Below, in pieces: positions 44,263 to 53,178 of a stretch of DNA of 64,000 nucleotides. Made by a program: the position numbers and the translations under genes. Source of the DNA: Weissella muntiaci (GTDB lineage: Bacteria > Bacillota > Bacilli > Lactobacillales > Lactobacillaceae). The stretch is from positions 62,001 through 126,000 of the forward strand of contig NZ_SDGZ01000003.1 of NCBI RefSeq assembly GCF_008107635.1, written 5' to 3'. Positions within the stretch are counted from its first letter, which is position 1. The number at the start of each line of letters is the position of its first letter. The notes beneath the pieces are model-generated. The model was not told the origin of the DNA. It did no database searches and saw only the letters and a list, made by a program, of their open reading frames with translations.

Positions 44263-47200
44263 CTAATTTTCTTCATCGTACAGACCTTGAGCCTCTTCTA
44301 AACGTCTTAATTCATCATCAGACATACCGGTAGTATCGGTATCCTTGCTTACTTCAGCATTCTCTGAATCTTCCGCCTCATCATCAGCATCCTGTGATGC
44401 TGATGGTGTATGCGTTCGACCATCTAATCGCTTCTGAAGTTCAAACATCGAATCCATATTTCGATCCAACAAATCGAGCAACTTTCGGTTTGTATTTAAC
44501 TGTGGCATCGTCGCGAAGAGTTCACCGCGTTCTGATAGTTGTAAGGCATTAGTCTGAGGAACCGTTCGACTAAGGTAGTGCTTTGTTGAAAGAATACCGT
44601 TAATGAGTTCTTCAATTTCCATTACGACTGACAGATTACTCATTTGATCTTCAGGTATAAATGGCTCATCCAAGTTGGCAGTAAATTGTTCACGCCACTT
44701 TGTTCGATAATCTTCATCACTAACCTGCTTCTCCGACAATTGCACATGATCACGGCCATAAGCCTCATCAATGACTGCCTTAAGGTCGGTAGCATCTTTC
44801 AACATAGTGCCTAAGTCATCTCCAACACGAGCATTAAGAGAGAGACGTTCTTGAAGCTCATAGAAATATCTACTGAAGTCCTGGAACAAATCATCATAAG
44901 TAAAGTTCTTGATGTGATTCTTGATTGGTAACTTTGTTGTGAAATAGTCTAATCTGTATGACTTACCAATTAAGTCACGCGAATTAGGCATCGCCGTTCC
45001 TTCCGTATCAAAGATCGGTAACGCACGCACAGGCTTCCAATGGCGGTTAGAACGCTTTGCTGTTCTGAAAACAATTGCCTCACCTTCTAGCATTTCTTCG
45101 ATGTTTTTCTCTGGCATGAGGGGCACGCTGTCAATTGAAACCACACGATTACCTCGATCTTGTTGTTGCTCACCCATTTGTGAGTTAACCAATTCCTTCT
45201 GTACTTCGATATTTCCTAATCTCTTTGATACCTCTTCCTTAGTTCCTGAATCCTTGGTCTGGAGGTAATACTGAGTCAACATGTTACTTTTAATTTCTTT
45301 ACTTTCAATATCTGAATAGTGTTTACTTATCTGCACATCATCTTGTAAATAAAGATTCACAATATGCCCATAAGTAAGTCCGCGGGTAAGGAAATTTGAA
45401 AAGCCTGGAATTTTTGGCCACATCGAGAACTCATTCAATTTGAAAATAATCCAACGATCCATCTTCCTACGAGTAATCTGTGACGCAATTTCTGTATTGA
45501 CCGAAAAAACTTGGCCAATAAACAGCGATGCTAGTGCAGAGTAATTATCATTATTCTGCGGAGCCACAATAAAGGTTGCCTTTGGCTTTTCAGAATAACG
45601 AAGGTCATACTTTGCACGTCCGTTTTCAAACAACTCGAATTTCAAAGCCCCTGGTACAATTTTTAATACAGGTTTTCCAGAATACTTATCAAATAATGGT
45701 TTACCTCCGATTGAATGCTTCTGCCGTTTTTCACCTTGCAGACGAACCCAGTCATTTCTCAGATGATGCGGATTGTCATTGCTCTTAAAGTGAACACGAA
45801 TTTCCCACTGTTCAGAGAAGTATTTTTTAAAAGGATAATGGATCACACCTGTGCTACTAACCTTCATGGAATCTTGTTCCACAAATTTTTTAGGATCATC
45901 ACTCAATAGGTCATATAATTCGACGTAAGCTGTCAGACCGGCATAAGCCACTGGCAGCATTATCTTTAACATTCTTGGGAAACCATAATCTGATATTTGA
46001 ATGGTTGACCGTGAAGTAAGCTTTGCTACAGTTTGACTGGCAAACAGACTAGAATGTCGTTGCAGTGTGAACATAACTGAAGTTCTCGTATCACCAGTTG
46101 ACTGAAGGTACGATGCTGCTTTCAGAATCGCTTGGTCAATTATCGGTGGCTTTGGGTCAAGTTGACTGAGCATTTTAAAGTATTCTGATAAGCCATCCTT
46201 GTTTTTATCCTTTGGATCACTAAATTGGCCCAATGAGTTAATAAATTGTGGCACACTAGCAGGAGTTGCAAAGGTTGGATCATTATGATCAATTGCCAAC
46301 CAGAGTAGAACAAGAATAATTGCTAGTTGTGTATCTTCGGCCGATTTATCCCATTGATCATCTCCTCCAAATTGATCGGTATTTCCAGCACTTCCAATAA
46401 TCTGTACGATAACGTTTGATTCATCTATTGCTTTGTCCATTTCACCATCAATGGCGTAATTGAGCGCTACTTGCAAAGGATTCCAAAGTTCTGACCAATA
46501 GGGATCCATAATATTAATGAAACTCACATCATATCCAGCTTCCAACAATGGAATGAACGCCATTTTTCCATCTTCATTCTTTGCATCAGTATCAATAATA
46601 TTTGGCTGGATTTCTGCGCGCCTTATTACATCAATCGTCGGATATCCAATTCGTTGATCCTTACCAATTCGGGTCGGAGCGGTAATACTAGTATGCGTGG
46701 GTGTTGTATCAATCCAATAAAAACCAGAAAAACCACCTTTGACATTCTCTTGCCCTTGAAACAACTTGCTTCCAATTGGTGTCTTTAACAGTATCTTTCT
46801 AATGAACCGGTAGTATAAGGGAAATATCTGCATATTCAGCCCAAATGGCAGCTTGAGAAACTGGATTACCCACAAAAGTGGGTGAATCGACAAAAATTGT
46901 AAAGAGTAACCAGAAATGTGAACAATTGGTTCTCCAGCTTGGCCCTTATAATATTTATTTCTATCCGGAATTAACTTATAAACTGCATCAATTTCCTTCA
47001 ATTCTGCCCACCGATTTTGATTAGTAGTTCGATCACTGAACTTTTGAAGCCAGTCATAAGAGTTTTTGAATGCTAGTCGTAAGATCAATAGGAAAGTGAT
47101 TCCCATCAATATCCATGTGATCCATGACCTATCCTGGAAGGTCCCGCCAGATATCGAAAACATAAAATACCGTTTCAGGTAATCCAAGCTAAACGCCGGA

Positions 47201-47421
47201 TCAATATAATAACCAAGCGGGTTAAATATCAAATTACCCAAACCATTTGCTAAAACATACCAAAGCACTCTTGCAAATGTACCAACTAAGAGTGCTAATA
47301 AAAGTCCAACAGCGACATACAAAAAGAATATGAATACTTGATACCAAAGTTTTCCACGTAAGCGGATCTGACTTTTCTGTTCAAAACCACGCTCGCGTTC
47401 GTATCTCCTTCGATTAAACAT
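44263..47421 (-). CDS. VirD4/TrsK-like coupling protein with altered Walker motifs
   Basis: The protein has 1052 residues. Two N-terminal membrane helices (about 25-50 and 95-120) are followed by the VirD4-type ATPase. Its Walker A is APTRIGKDQ (about residue 248), with Asp where Ser/Thr or Gly is usual. Its Walker B segment reads IIFKLNEFSMWPKIPGF (about residue 660), with Asn in place of the catalytic Asp; the codon is AAT. After it comes GLTYGHIVNLYLQDD, as in the family. The C-terminal 280 residues are extra. It would recruit relaxosome substrate to the channel. It overlaps the Clp-like gene by 8 nt; the ATG at 47421 has GAGGAGGTGG upstream. Confidence 0.82.
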   Translation of the reverse strand: MFNRRRYERERGFEQKSQIRLRGKLWYQVFIFFLYVAVGLLLALLVGTFARVLWYVLANGLGNLIFNPLGYYIDPAFSLDYLKRYFMFSISGGTFQDRSWITWILMGITFLLILRLAFKNSYDWLQKFSDRTTNQNRWAELKEIDAVYKLIPDRNKYYKGQAGEPIVHISGYSLQFLSIHPLLWVIQFLKLPFGLNMQIFPLYYRFIRKILLKTPIGSKLFQGQENVKGGFSGFYWIDTTPTHTSITAPTRIGKDQRIGYPTIDVIRRAEIQPNIIDTDAKNEDGKMAFIPLLEAGYDVSFINIMDPYWSELWNPLQVALNYAIDGEMDKAIDESNVIVQIIGSAGNTDQFGGDDQWDKSAEDTQLAIILVLLWLAIDHNDPTFATPASVPQFINSLGQFSDPKDKNKDGLSEYFKMLSQLDPKPPIIDQAILKAASYLQSTGDTRTSVMFTLQRHSSLFASQTVAKLTSRSTIQISDYGFPRMLKIMLPVAYAGLTAYVELYDLLSDDPKKFVEQDSMKVSSTGVIHYPFKKYFSEQWEIRVHFKSNDNPHHLRNDWVRLQGEKRQKHSIGGKPLFDKYSGKPVLKIVPGALKFELFENGRAKYDLRYSEKPKATFIVAPQNNDNYSALASLFIGQVFSVNTEIASQITRRKMDRWIIFKLNEFSMWPKIPGFSNFLTRGLTYGHIVNLYLQDDVQISKHYSDIESKEIKSNMLTQYYLQTKDSGTKEEVSKRLGNIEVQKELVNSQMGEQQQDRGNRVVSIDSVPLMPEKNIEEMLEGEAIVFRTAKRSNRHWKPVRALPIFDTEGTAMPNSRDLIGKSYRLDYFTTKLPIKNHIKNFTYDDLFQDFSRYFYELQERLSLNARVGDDLGTMLKDATDLKAVIDEAYGRDHVQLSEKQVSDEDYRTKWREQFTANLDEPFIPEDQMSNLSVVMEIEELINGILSTKHYLSRTVPQTNALQLSERGELFATMPQLNTNRKLLDLLDRNMDSMFELQKRLDGRTHTPSASQDADDEAEDSENAEVSKDTDTTGMSDDELRRLEEAQGLYDEEN

Positions 47422-49309
47422 CTGAGGCCACCTCCTCGATTTCAAATTGAGTCACAACTGTGTCCCAACGTCCACGAGGGTGTGTATCATCGGGTGGATT
47501 TCCCCAAGTCCTAAACACAAATGAATGACCTTTAGAGATTCCAGTTCGACGCTCTTCCAAAATCCCTTCAGCCACCAATGCTTCGACATGGTCCAAGATC
47601 ACATCATCTAACGGTCGAACTCCTTGATTACGCTTATAACCACGTTCAAGTAAATAATCTGATAGTGGAAAAGAACCCGTTGTTTCATCTCCAATTTCTT
47701 CATAATTCTCGGCAAAAGTTGGAATCAATTTTTCAATTTGATCCTGTTTGTAAATAATTTGATAGTTTTGTTTTGCTGCTTGAGCTGATAGCTTTGCCAT
47801 CTTTAGATCAATAATTTGAAGCACATCTAAATCACTAAGTGGGCTGTACACAACGACTGAACCAATACGAGAGATCAATTCTTGTCGCATACCAGCTCCT
47901 CGTAATGCACTTTCAAAGTCTTGACTAAAAGTATTCTTGCTTGCTTCATCACGTTTGTATTCTTCGCTTCGTTCGTCACGATCAAGAATTAGCTTGTGGC
48001 CGATATTCGTGGTCATAATGACAATCAGGTCTTTGAAGTTGATTAATTGACCGTAGCGATCAGTTAGCCGCCCATCATCTAATATCTGTAACAGCAAGTC
48101 CCAAATCATGGGATCTGCTTTTTCTATCTCATCTAGCAAAAGAACAGAGTATGGATGATATTTAACTGCTTCAGCTGCACGTTCAATGAAAAGCTCCATC
48201 GACGCTTTAGCAAACTTGAACTCAGACATATCAAATCTGATAATTTGATCCTCACCACCAAAAAAATGCCTAGCCAATGATTTTGCAGTTTCCGTCTTTC
48301 CAACACCAGGCGTACCAGCTAACAGAAACGATAAGGGTTTAGACATATCGCCAAGACCGGCCGCCCGTACGCGAATACCATTAGTAATTTTCTTTAAAGC
48401 CTCATCTTGGCCAATTACGTCACCCTGCATACGTTCTAGCAAATTGTATAAACGACTATTGTCAGTTTCATTCAAGACCGCAAGAGGGACAAAGTATTGT
48501 TCATGGATAATTTCAGCGATATCATCAAATTCCAATAATGAATGCTCATTTAATTTAGCCTCTGAAAGTGCACTATCAAGTAATGTAACTGCCTTATCAG
48601 GGAAATATTCAGTGGTAATAAAACGATCTGAGAATGATACGACTGCCTCTAGCAACCCTTTACCTTCAGGAACATTAACACCCGTTCGCTTTTCAAAATC
48701 AGCTTTGATGTTATTTAGGACCGCAAGAGTTTGCTGAGTCGTTAGCTCATCCAAATGCACACGGCTAAATCGACGTCTGATTGCTTTATCTGATTCAATG
48801 TATTCGTGATACTCTTCCAGAGTAGTAGCACCAATCACTTGGATTTCACCGCGACCAATTGCTGGTTTCAAGATATTGGCAGCGTCCATACTTGAATTAC
48901 CATCTGATCCAGTACCAATTAATTCGTGCATTTCATCAATGAATAAAATAATGCTCTTATCAGCTTTCACATGATCCACTAAGTTATAAAGATTTGACGC
49001 AAAAGTTGCTCCATCCTGATATTCCATTAGTGCTGATAATTCGAGTCCTAAAATGGTTTTCGCTCTCAGGTTTTCAGGTAAATCATCCGGCTCAAATTCA
49101 ATCTTTTTGGCCAATTCCTCGATTAAAGCTGTCTTACCTACACCGGCTTCTCCGACAATAGCAACACTATTCTTACGGGCCTGATTCAAAGTACGAATGA
49201 TTTGTCTTAATTCACTCTCACGCTCAAAGGCTCCATATTTACCTGGATCTTGTGCGACCAGCTTAGAAAAGTTAGTTGTAAACCTTTCAATATAGTTATC
49301 TTCTGCCAT
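47414..49309 (-). CDS. Clp/Hsp104-type double AAA+ ATPase of the transfer operon
   Basis: The 631-residue protein has two AAA+ modules: D1 with GEAGVGKTALI (about 53), LFIDEMHELIG, GATTLEEYHEYIE and RRRFSRV; D2 with AGTPGVGKTETAKS (about 330), VLLLDEIEKADP, LLQILDDGRLTDRYG and MTTNIG. It lacks the Clp N-domain, a long M-domain, and any visible ClpP-docking loop. The D2 pore-loop GYVGYEEGG is absent: the chain runs from MSEFKFAKASM directly to KYHPYSVLLLDE. Clp-type ATPases are not standard type IV secretion components. It lies 3 nt from the preceding gene and overlaps the coupling-protein gene. Confidence 0.85.
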   Translation of the reverse strand: MAEDNYIERFTTNFSKLVAQDPGKYGAFERESELRQIIRTLNQARKNSVAIVGEAGVGKTALIEELAKKIEFEPDDLPENLRAKTILGLELSALMEYQDGATFASNLYNLVDHVKADKSIILFIDEMHELIGTGSDGNSSMDAANILKPAIGRGEIQVIGATTLEEYHEYIESDKAIRRRFSRVHLDELTTQQTLAVLNNIKADFEKRTGVNVPEGKGLLEAVVSFSDRFITTEYFPDKAVTLLDSALSEAKLNEHSLLEFDDIAEIIHEQYFVPLAVLNETDNSRLYNLLERMQGDVIGQDEALKKITNGIRVRAAGLGDMSKPLSFLLAGTPGVGKTETAKSLARHFFGGEDQIIRFDMSEFKFAKASMELFIERAAEAVKYHPYSVLLLDEIEKADPMIWDLLLQILDDGRLTDRYGQLINFKDLIVIMTTNIGHKLILDRDERSEEYKRDEASKNTFSQDFESALRGAGMRQELISRIGSVVVYSPLSDLDVLQIIDLKMAKLSAQAAKQNYQIIYKQDQIEKLIPTFAENYEEIGDETTGSFPLSDYLLERGYKRNQGVRPLDDVILDHVEALVAEGILEERRTGISKGHSFVFRTWGNPPDDTHPRGRWDTVVTQFEIEEVASDV

Positions 49310-49312
49310 CGC

Positions 49313-49858
49313 TTATTCCCCACGGCTACGGCGTGCTAACTCCGACAATGTTGGTTTGTCTGAATTAGTAATAGTATCAACATCTGAGTCACTAAAAAGC
49401 TGTTCTACACCAACCGCACTCAACCGATTATTAATACTGGACTTTCGCCACTCTGTTTCGGTTTTTACCATCGCTTCCAATTCATCTTGCAATGCATTAT
49501 CACCTTCAATGGTTTTCAATTCCTTGTCATGTGCTTCTTGTAAACTCTTGAAATCCATAGCTTTTCTCCCTCTAACTTCTAAATTCCTAATTGCTTCAAA
49601 ATCTGGTATATCTTCAGCTGCAATGACTTCTGCATTCATCGGGAAAACAGACGTTACAACTGGCTTGTCTTCAATAATTTGTATTTCAAATTCGTAAATC
49701 TCTCGCAATAATGGGGCTCCAGCTGGGAAGATGATTGAATACTCTTCCCCATTCACAACCAAAGTTACTGAATCCTCTTTTGAAATCTGTACTGATAGAA
49801 CGTAATAACCTCTGCCATAGGCAACATCTAACAGCATTCCAATAATTGTTTTTTTCAT
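49313..49858 (-). CDS. Hypothetical protein encoded before the Clp-like ATPase
   Basis: The 181-residue protein has an N-terminal strand-rich domain (about 1-85: YYVLSVQISKEDSVTLVVNG, IYEFEIQIIEDKPVVTSVF) and a charged helical C-terminal half (SLQEAHDKELKTIEGDN, ELEAMVKTETEWRKS) that ends in a flexible tail. No membrane segment and no known family is recognised. It lies 1 nt after the Toprim/ArdC-like gene and 3 nt before the Clp-like gene, so it is likely an obligate member of that set, perhaps an adaptor for the ATPase. Confidence 0.6.
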   Translation of the reverse strand: MKKTIIGMLLDVAYGRGYYVLSVQISKEDSVTLVVNGEEYSIIFPAGAPLLREIYEFEIQIIEDKPVVTSVFPMNAEVIAAEDIPDFEAIRNLEVRGRKAMDFKSLQEAHDKELKTIEGDNALQDELEAMVKTETEWRKSSINNRLSAVGVEQLFSDSDVDTITNSDKPTLSELARRSRGE

Positions 49859-49859
49859 C

Positions 49860-52211
49860 TTATCTAGTCCTTACGGCTTCCTGTGATTGATCTTGAATAA
49901 CTTGTTCTTGTAATTTAGTTGCATTGTTACTCTTAACTGTCTTGCTGCTTAACGCCTCGTAGTGGATTACTTCTCCGTTTGCCAGCCTGTCTGATAAAAA
50001 ACGCGTCACCTCGGATCCTGCATGCGTTACCTCCATGAGTTCTGCGCTCTTATCCGAATCGGCTAAATTCATAAATGCATCTGTCAAACTGCCTTTTTTA
50101 CCCTCTTGACCTTCAGCGGATCCATTTGAGTTCACTTGCGACAATTCTTCTGGATCAAGTCCTAGGTTTTTAAGCACGACATAACTTGTCAAATTAGCTT
50201 TTGCTTCCCGTAAATGGCTATCTTTATCAACTGCTGCATCATTTGAATTTTGATATAGCGAGACCTTACCTACCTCATAGGCGAGTGTCTGTACCTTATC
50301 GAGGTTAGACATATCGGGGCGAAGAATAATCGTATTATTCTCAGGATGTTTACTATCTGTATAAATTGCACCCTTGTGACTGAAAGCCCCACCATAAACT
50401 TCATTTGGACTGTGACTAGCGTTGTTATCTAAGAACGTATTTGCTTGAGCATCGTTATCAACAACTCGATAACCTTGCTTCTCGACATATTGTTTCAACA
50501 CGCCATAGGCATTTGCCAAGTGCTGTGGTGAATTATCAATATGTAAATCAATTGGGCGTTGAGGTAAAAGCCTCTTTAGATCCTCAGTTGTCGCATTTGT
50601 TTGCGAAATATCAAATACGTTCTGAATCGGATAAAACTTACTTTCCTTGGTATTTAAAATACCGGCATTCGCATCTTTACGTTGCTGCTCAGTTGCTTGA
50701 TTCCATCTCACAATCTCACCATCAGGAGTAACGATTGTCTTTATATTTTTGGGCGCGCCAAATGTTTTGATACCTTTTCCTTTGGCTTGCTCGTGCAGCA
50801 CTTGGATACCTTCATTTTGGAACTGTTCGTATCCCATAACGATCGTTGCATTGGGTCGCTGACCATAAATGGCCCAACTATTACTAGGTGAGAATTTTTG
50901 ACCCTGTGCTACAAAATCAAGCAACTCACGGACTTTCGCACTATCCTTTTGACTCGCTTGGACATTTTTCATCGCATTCGAAATGATAGCTACATTCCTG
51001 GTACGGTTTTCCAGCGCACGATCTTCCTTGTTAGTTGTGGTCTTATTAGTTGCTGAACTCGAACCAACACTATTAACATCCTTAAGGGGCTTTTGTTTTG
51101 CTCTAGCTCCGACCACGTTATCGCCTCTACTAGGTATGAATGAACTATCAAGGTCTCGAAGCTTATACAAGGTGTCATAACGCTTTTTATTCTCTTCAAG
51201 TGAGAACTGCTCAATACCTTTAACTCCAGCTTTTAGCTGATCATTCCAATCCTTGCCCTCGACTGGTATTTGTCGAACTACTTCCATATGTTCATGCCAG
51301 CTGTAGCCGGTATAAATCTCATTGGCAAAGTTCATTCCTGCCAGGTCATTATCAGTGGCAATGATCAACTTTTCAGGTAATGAATTATTTCTTGCTTGGG
51401 TCATGATATTAAGTTGGTTTAATACCTTATTTGTATTAAGCCCTGATAATGACAACACCGTTGTATTCTCGTGACGTAACGTTCCTAGATTTTGTTGCGT
51501 ATAGGAAAGCGCATCTATTGGCGCTTCAAAAACAATTAGGTTATCCGTGCCGTTACCAAATTTCAGATTGAAGCCATAATTTGTATCGGAAGAGTAGCCA
51601 ATTCGCTTTTCAGTTCCACGTTTACCAAACTTTTCAAAGTCAACGTCCGTCCCCTGGACATCTAGACCAACAACTTTCGAGTCTTCATTGATCCACGGAA
51701 ATAAAATTGCTGGTTTCATCCATTCACCAGTCTCTTTGTCTTTTCGTGGTGTACCTTGTTTGATAACCCCACTCTTCAGTAAAGGTTCAACAAACTTTGG
51801 ATGAAAGCCACGGACATTTATCAGGTAGTCTTCAGTGTTTGTAGTGGTCTTTGCAGTACGCCAGCGTCCAAAATCAAAATCTTCCTTCTTAGAAACTGGG
51901 GCCGTGTAATCAGCTTTTGTACTTTCATCCATTGACCCATAAGCTCGACTGAAGGCAGCCCATTCTTTCCAAGCAGACTTTTTATCCATTTCAAACCAGT
52001 TCTCAATAAAATCACCTAAGTCACCATAAACATCTCCAGCAGGGCTTGAGTACCACTGGAAGGTATTCTTTTCAAGATTTACAACTAATCCATGACCGTT
52101 TTTTTCTGTTAAATGAATCGTATTGCGGCCATGTGGCTCGTATCCAATAGCTTTGTGGTCCAAATAGGCCTTAATTGGAATAGCTTTCATCGCTTCACGA
52201 TTAATTGCCAT
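49860..52211 (-). CDS. Toprim/DUF3991 primase-like protein fused to an ArdC-like region (LtrC type)
   Basis: The protein has 783 residues. The N-terminal part (about 1-290) has DUF3991 and a Toprim-like fold (NLIVFEAPIDALSYTQQ, IIATDNDLAGMNFA), as in plasmid primase-like proteins. After a Ser/Asn/Thr linker, residues about 410-530 resemble the ssDNA-binding domain of ArdC (DFVAQGQKFSPSNSWAIYGQ, ATIVMGYEQFQ). A zincin-like region follows at about 600-700. Its usual HExxH is replaced by AYEVGKVSL, so it is probably not a protease. Roles in priming or protecting the incoming strand are likely. The ATG at 52211 has GGAGG upstream. Confidence 0.78.
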   Translation of the reverse strand: MAINREAMKAIPIKAYLDHKAIGYEPHGRNTIHLTEKNGHGLVVNLEKNTFQWYSSPAGDVYGDLGDFIENWFEMDKKSAWKEWAAFSRAYGSMDESTKADYTAPVSKKEDFDFGRWRTAKTTTNTEDYLINVRGFHPKFVEPLLKSGVIKQGTPRKDKETGEWMKPAILFPWINEDSKVVGLDVQGTDVDFEKFGKRGTEKRIGYSSDTNYGFNLKFGNGTDNLIVFEAPIDALSYTQQNLGTLRHENTTVLSLSGLNTNKVLNQLNIMTQARNNSLPEKLIIATDNDLAGMNFANEIYTGYSWHEHMEVVRQIPVEGKDWNDQLKAGVKGIEQFSLEENKKRYDTLYKLRDLDSSFIPSRGDNVVGARAKQKPLKDVNSVGSSSATNKTTTNKEDRALENRTRNVAIISNAMKNVQASQKDSAKVRELLDFVAQGQKFSPSNSWAIYGQRPNATIVMGYEQFQNEGIQVLHEQAKGKGIKTFGAPKNIKTIVTPDGEIVRWNQATEQQRKDANAGILNTKESKFYPIQNVFDISQTNATTEDLKRLLPQRPIDLHIDNSPQHLANAYGVLKQYVEKQGYRVVDNDAQANTFLDNNASHSPNEVYGGAFSHKGAIYTDSKHPENNTIILRPDMSNLDKVQTLAYEVGKVSLYQNSNDAAVDKDSHLREAKANLTSYVVLKNLGLDPEELSQVNSNGSAEGQEGKKGSLTDAFMNLADSDKSAELMEVTHAGSEVTRFLSDRLANGEVIHYEALSSKTVKSNNATKLQEQVIQDQSQEAVRTR

Positions 52212-52473
52212 GGTTAACCTCCATTCCTGCACCACTCTCCATGTGACTAGCTTGATCTTGTGACTTTGGTAATGGACGTACACTTCTAACAAAACGTTCG
52301 ATTTCATCAAGATCATCAGTTTCCAAGTTAGTTTGAAGGATTCCCATCAACTCAATTAGGTACTCATCCTTAGCCTGCTTTGTGATCTCGGCAAGTTCAT
52401 TGACTTTTTCTTGAGCGACGTTCAATTGTTCCAATTTCTTCTTTAATTTGTTCTTTGCATTTACTGTTGCCAT
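52201..52473 (-). CDS. Small coiled-coil protein, first gene of the transfer operon
   Basis: The protein has 90 residues. A helical, heptad-like N-terminal half (KLKKKLEQLNVAQEKVNELA) and a middle helix (DDLDEIERFVRSVRPLP) lead to a polar tail. It resembles in size the small relaxosome-accessory or regulatory proteins that open many transfer operons, but no family is certain. AGGAGA precedes the ATG. It overlaps the Toprim/ArdC-like gene by 11 nt. The promoter with the shared GGCGCAA motif lies just upstream. Confidence 0.6.
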   Translation of the reverse strand: MATVNAKNKLKKKLEQLNVAQEKVNELAEITKQAKDEYLIELMGILQTNLETDDLDEIERFVRSVRPLPKSQDQASHMESGAGMEVNHGN

Positions 52474-52507
52474 AGTATTTCTCCTATATTTGTTTGATTA
52501 CGAACAT

Positions 52508-52548
52508 AGAATACACAAAAAAAAAGAACCAAAAATTTATTGCGCCAA
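52508..52548 (-). promoter_or_regulatory. Transfer-operon promoter motif, copy 1
   Basis: On the minus strand TTGGCG (52543-52548), followed by CAATAAATTTTT, lies exactly 29 nt before TATTCT (52508-52513), about 35 nt upstream of the first transfer gene. The same motif, spacing and -10 recur at 40161-40201. Confidence 0.6.
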
Positions 52549-52595
52549 AATAAAAGACTGATTCTTTAATATTCGATTTTTAATTATCCAACCGG

Positions 52596-52770
52596 CCCCA
52601 GTCCCCGCAAGCGGGGTCAAATTTACTACGTACGTTCTGCCTCCAGTCACAGCTATTTTGTCTCTGTGCCACCAAATTTATAGCATCTGGCAGAGTGGCT
52701 AACAAGCAAGCTTGTAAACCACTCTAGCCAAGATACAAGGGTAAATGAACGGCAAGCCGCCCTTGTATCT
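52596..52770 (+). repeat. Structured leading-region element, copy 1 (three hairpins)
   Basis: Hairpin 1 is CCCCGC-AA-GCGGGG (52603-52616). Hairpin 2 spans 52689-52729: GGCAGAGTGG / CCACTCTAGCC outside, ACAAGC / GCTTGT inside. Hairpin 3 spans 52731-52770: AGATACAAGGG / CCCTTGTATCT outside, CGGC / GCCG inside. A further fold follows at 52795-52858 (TGTCAC / GTGACA, GCTGT / ACAGC). The element starts in the divergent intergenic region and precedes the gene at 52889. Confidence 0.85.
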
Positions 52771-52888
52771 CGGCTGCCAACTGCAATTAATTCTATGTCA
52801 CGACGACAAAAAAACAGCTGTAACAGGCGACAGCCGTCCGAAAGGTTTTTGTGTGACAAATCTATATTTTTTAGTTAGGAGTTTTTTC

Positions 52889-53164
52889 ATGAAAAAGAAA
52901 GAACCTTTGTTTGACCGTGCTTTACGTTTTGTTGAAGCACAAGGGAAAGAACCTATGTACCTGCCCGGCCGATTAGCTTTATTAGCTGATGAGAACCCTG
53001 ATAGGCACGGGAAACTTACTATCTCACTGTGGCATGTGGATGATGCCAACCGGCTAACACATAAAATTCATGAAGTTACCTATTGGTATTCCTACCAAAA
53101 TAAGTTTGTAAATCTGTTCAATGTAACGGATATTTTAACTATTGCCTTAAAGTACACAAGATAA
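52889..53164 (+). CDS. Leading-region protein, unknown (91 aa)
   Basis: The protein begins MKKKEPLFDRALRFVEAQGK and continues with PMYLPGRLALLADENPDRHG and a strand-rich end (KLTISLWHVDD, HEVTYWYSYQNKFVNLFNV). It is soluble, with no known domain. The ATG at 52889 has TTAGGAG upstream; the longer frame through the hairpin element is not coding. It is the first of four plus-strand genes (52889-54177) behind structured element copy 1 and 119 nt after its last hairpin. An anti-defence or establishment role is possible from position only. Confidence 0.65.
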   Translation: MKKKEPLFDRALRFVEAQGKEPMYLPGRLALLADENPDRHGKLTISLWHVDDANRLTHKIHEVTYWYSYQNKFVNLFNVTDILTIALKYTR

Positions 53165-53178
53165 GAGGAGATTAAATA

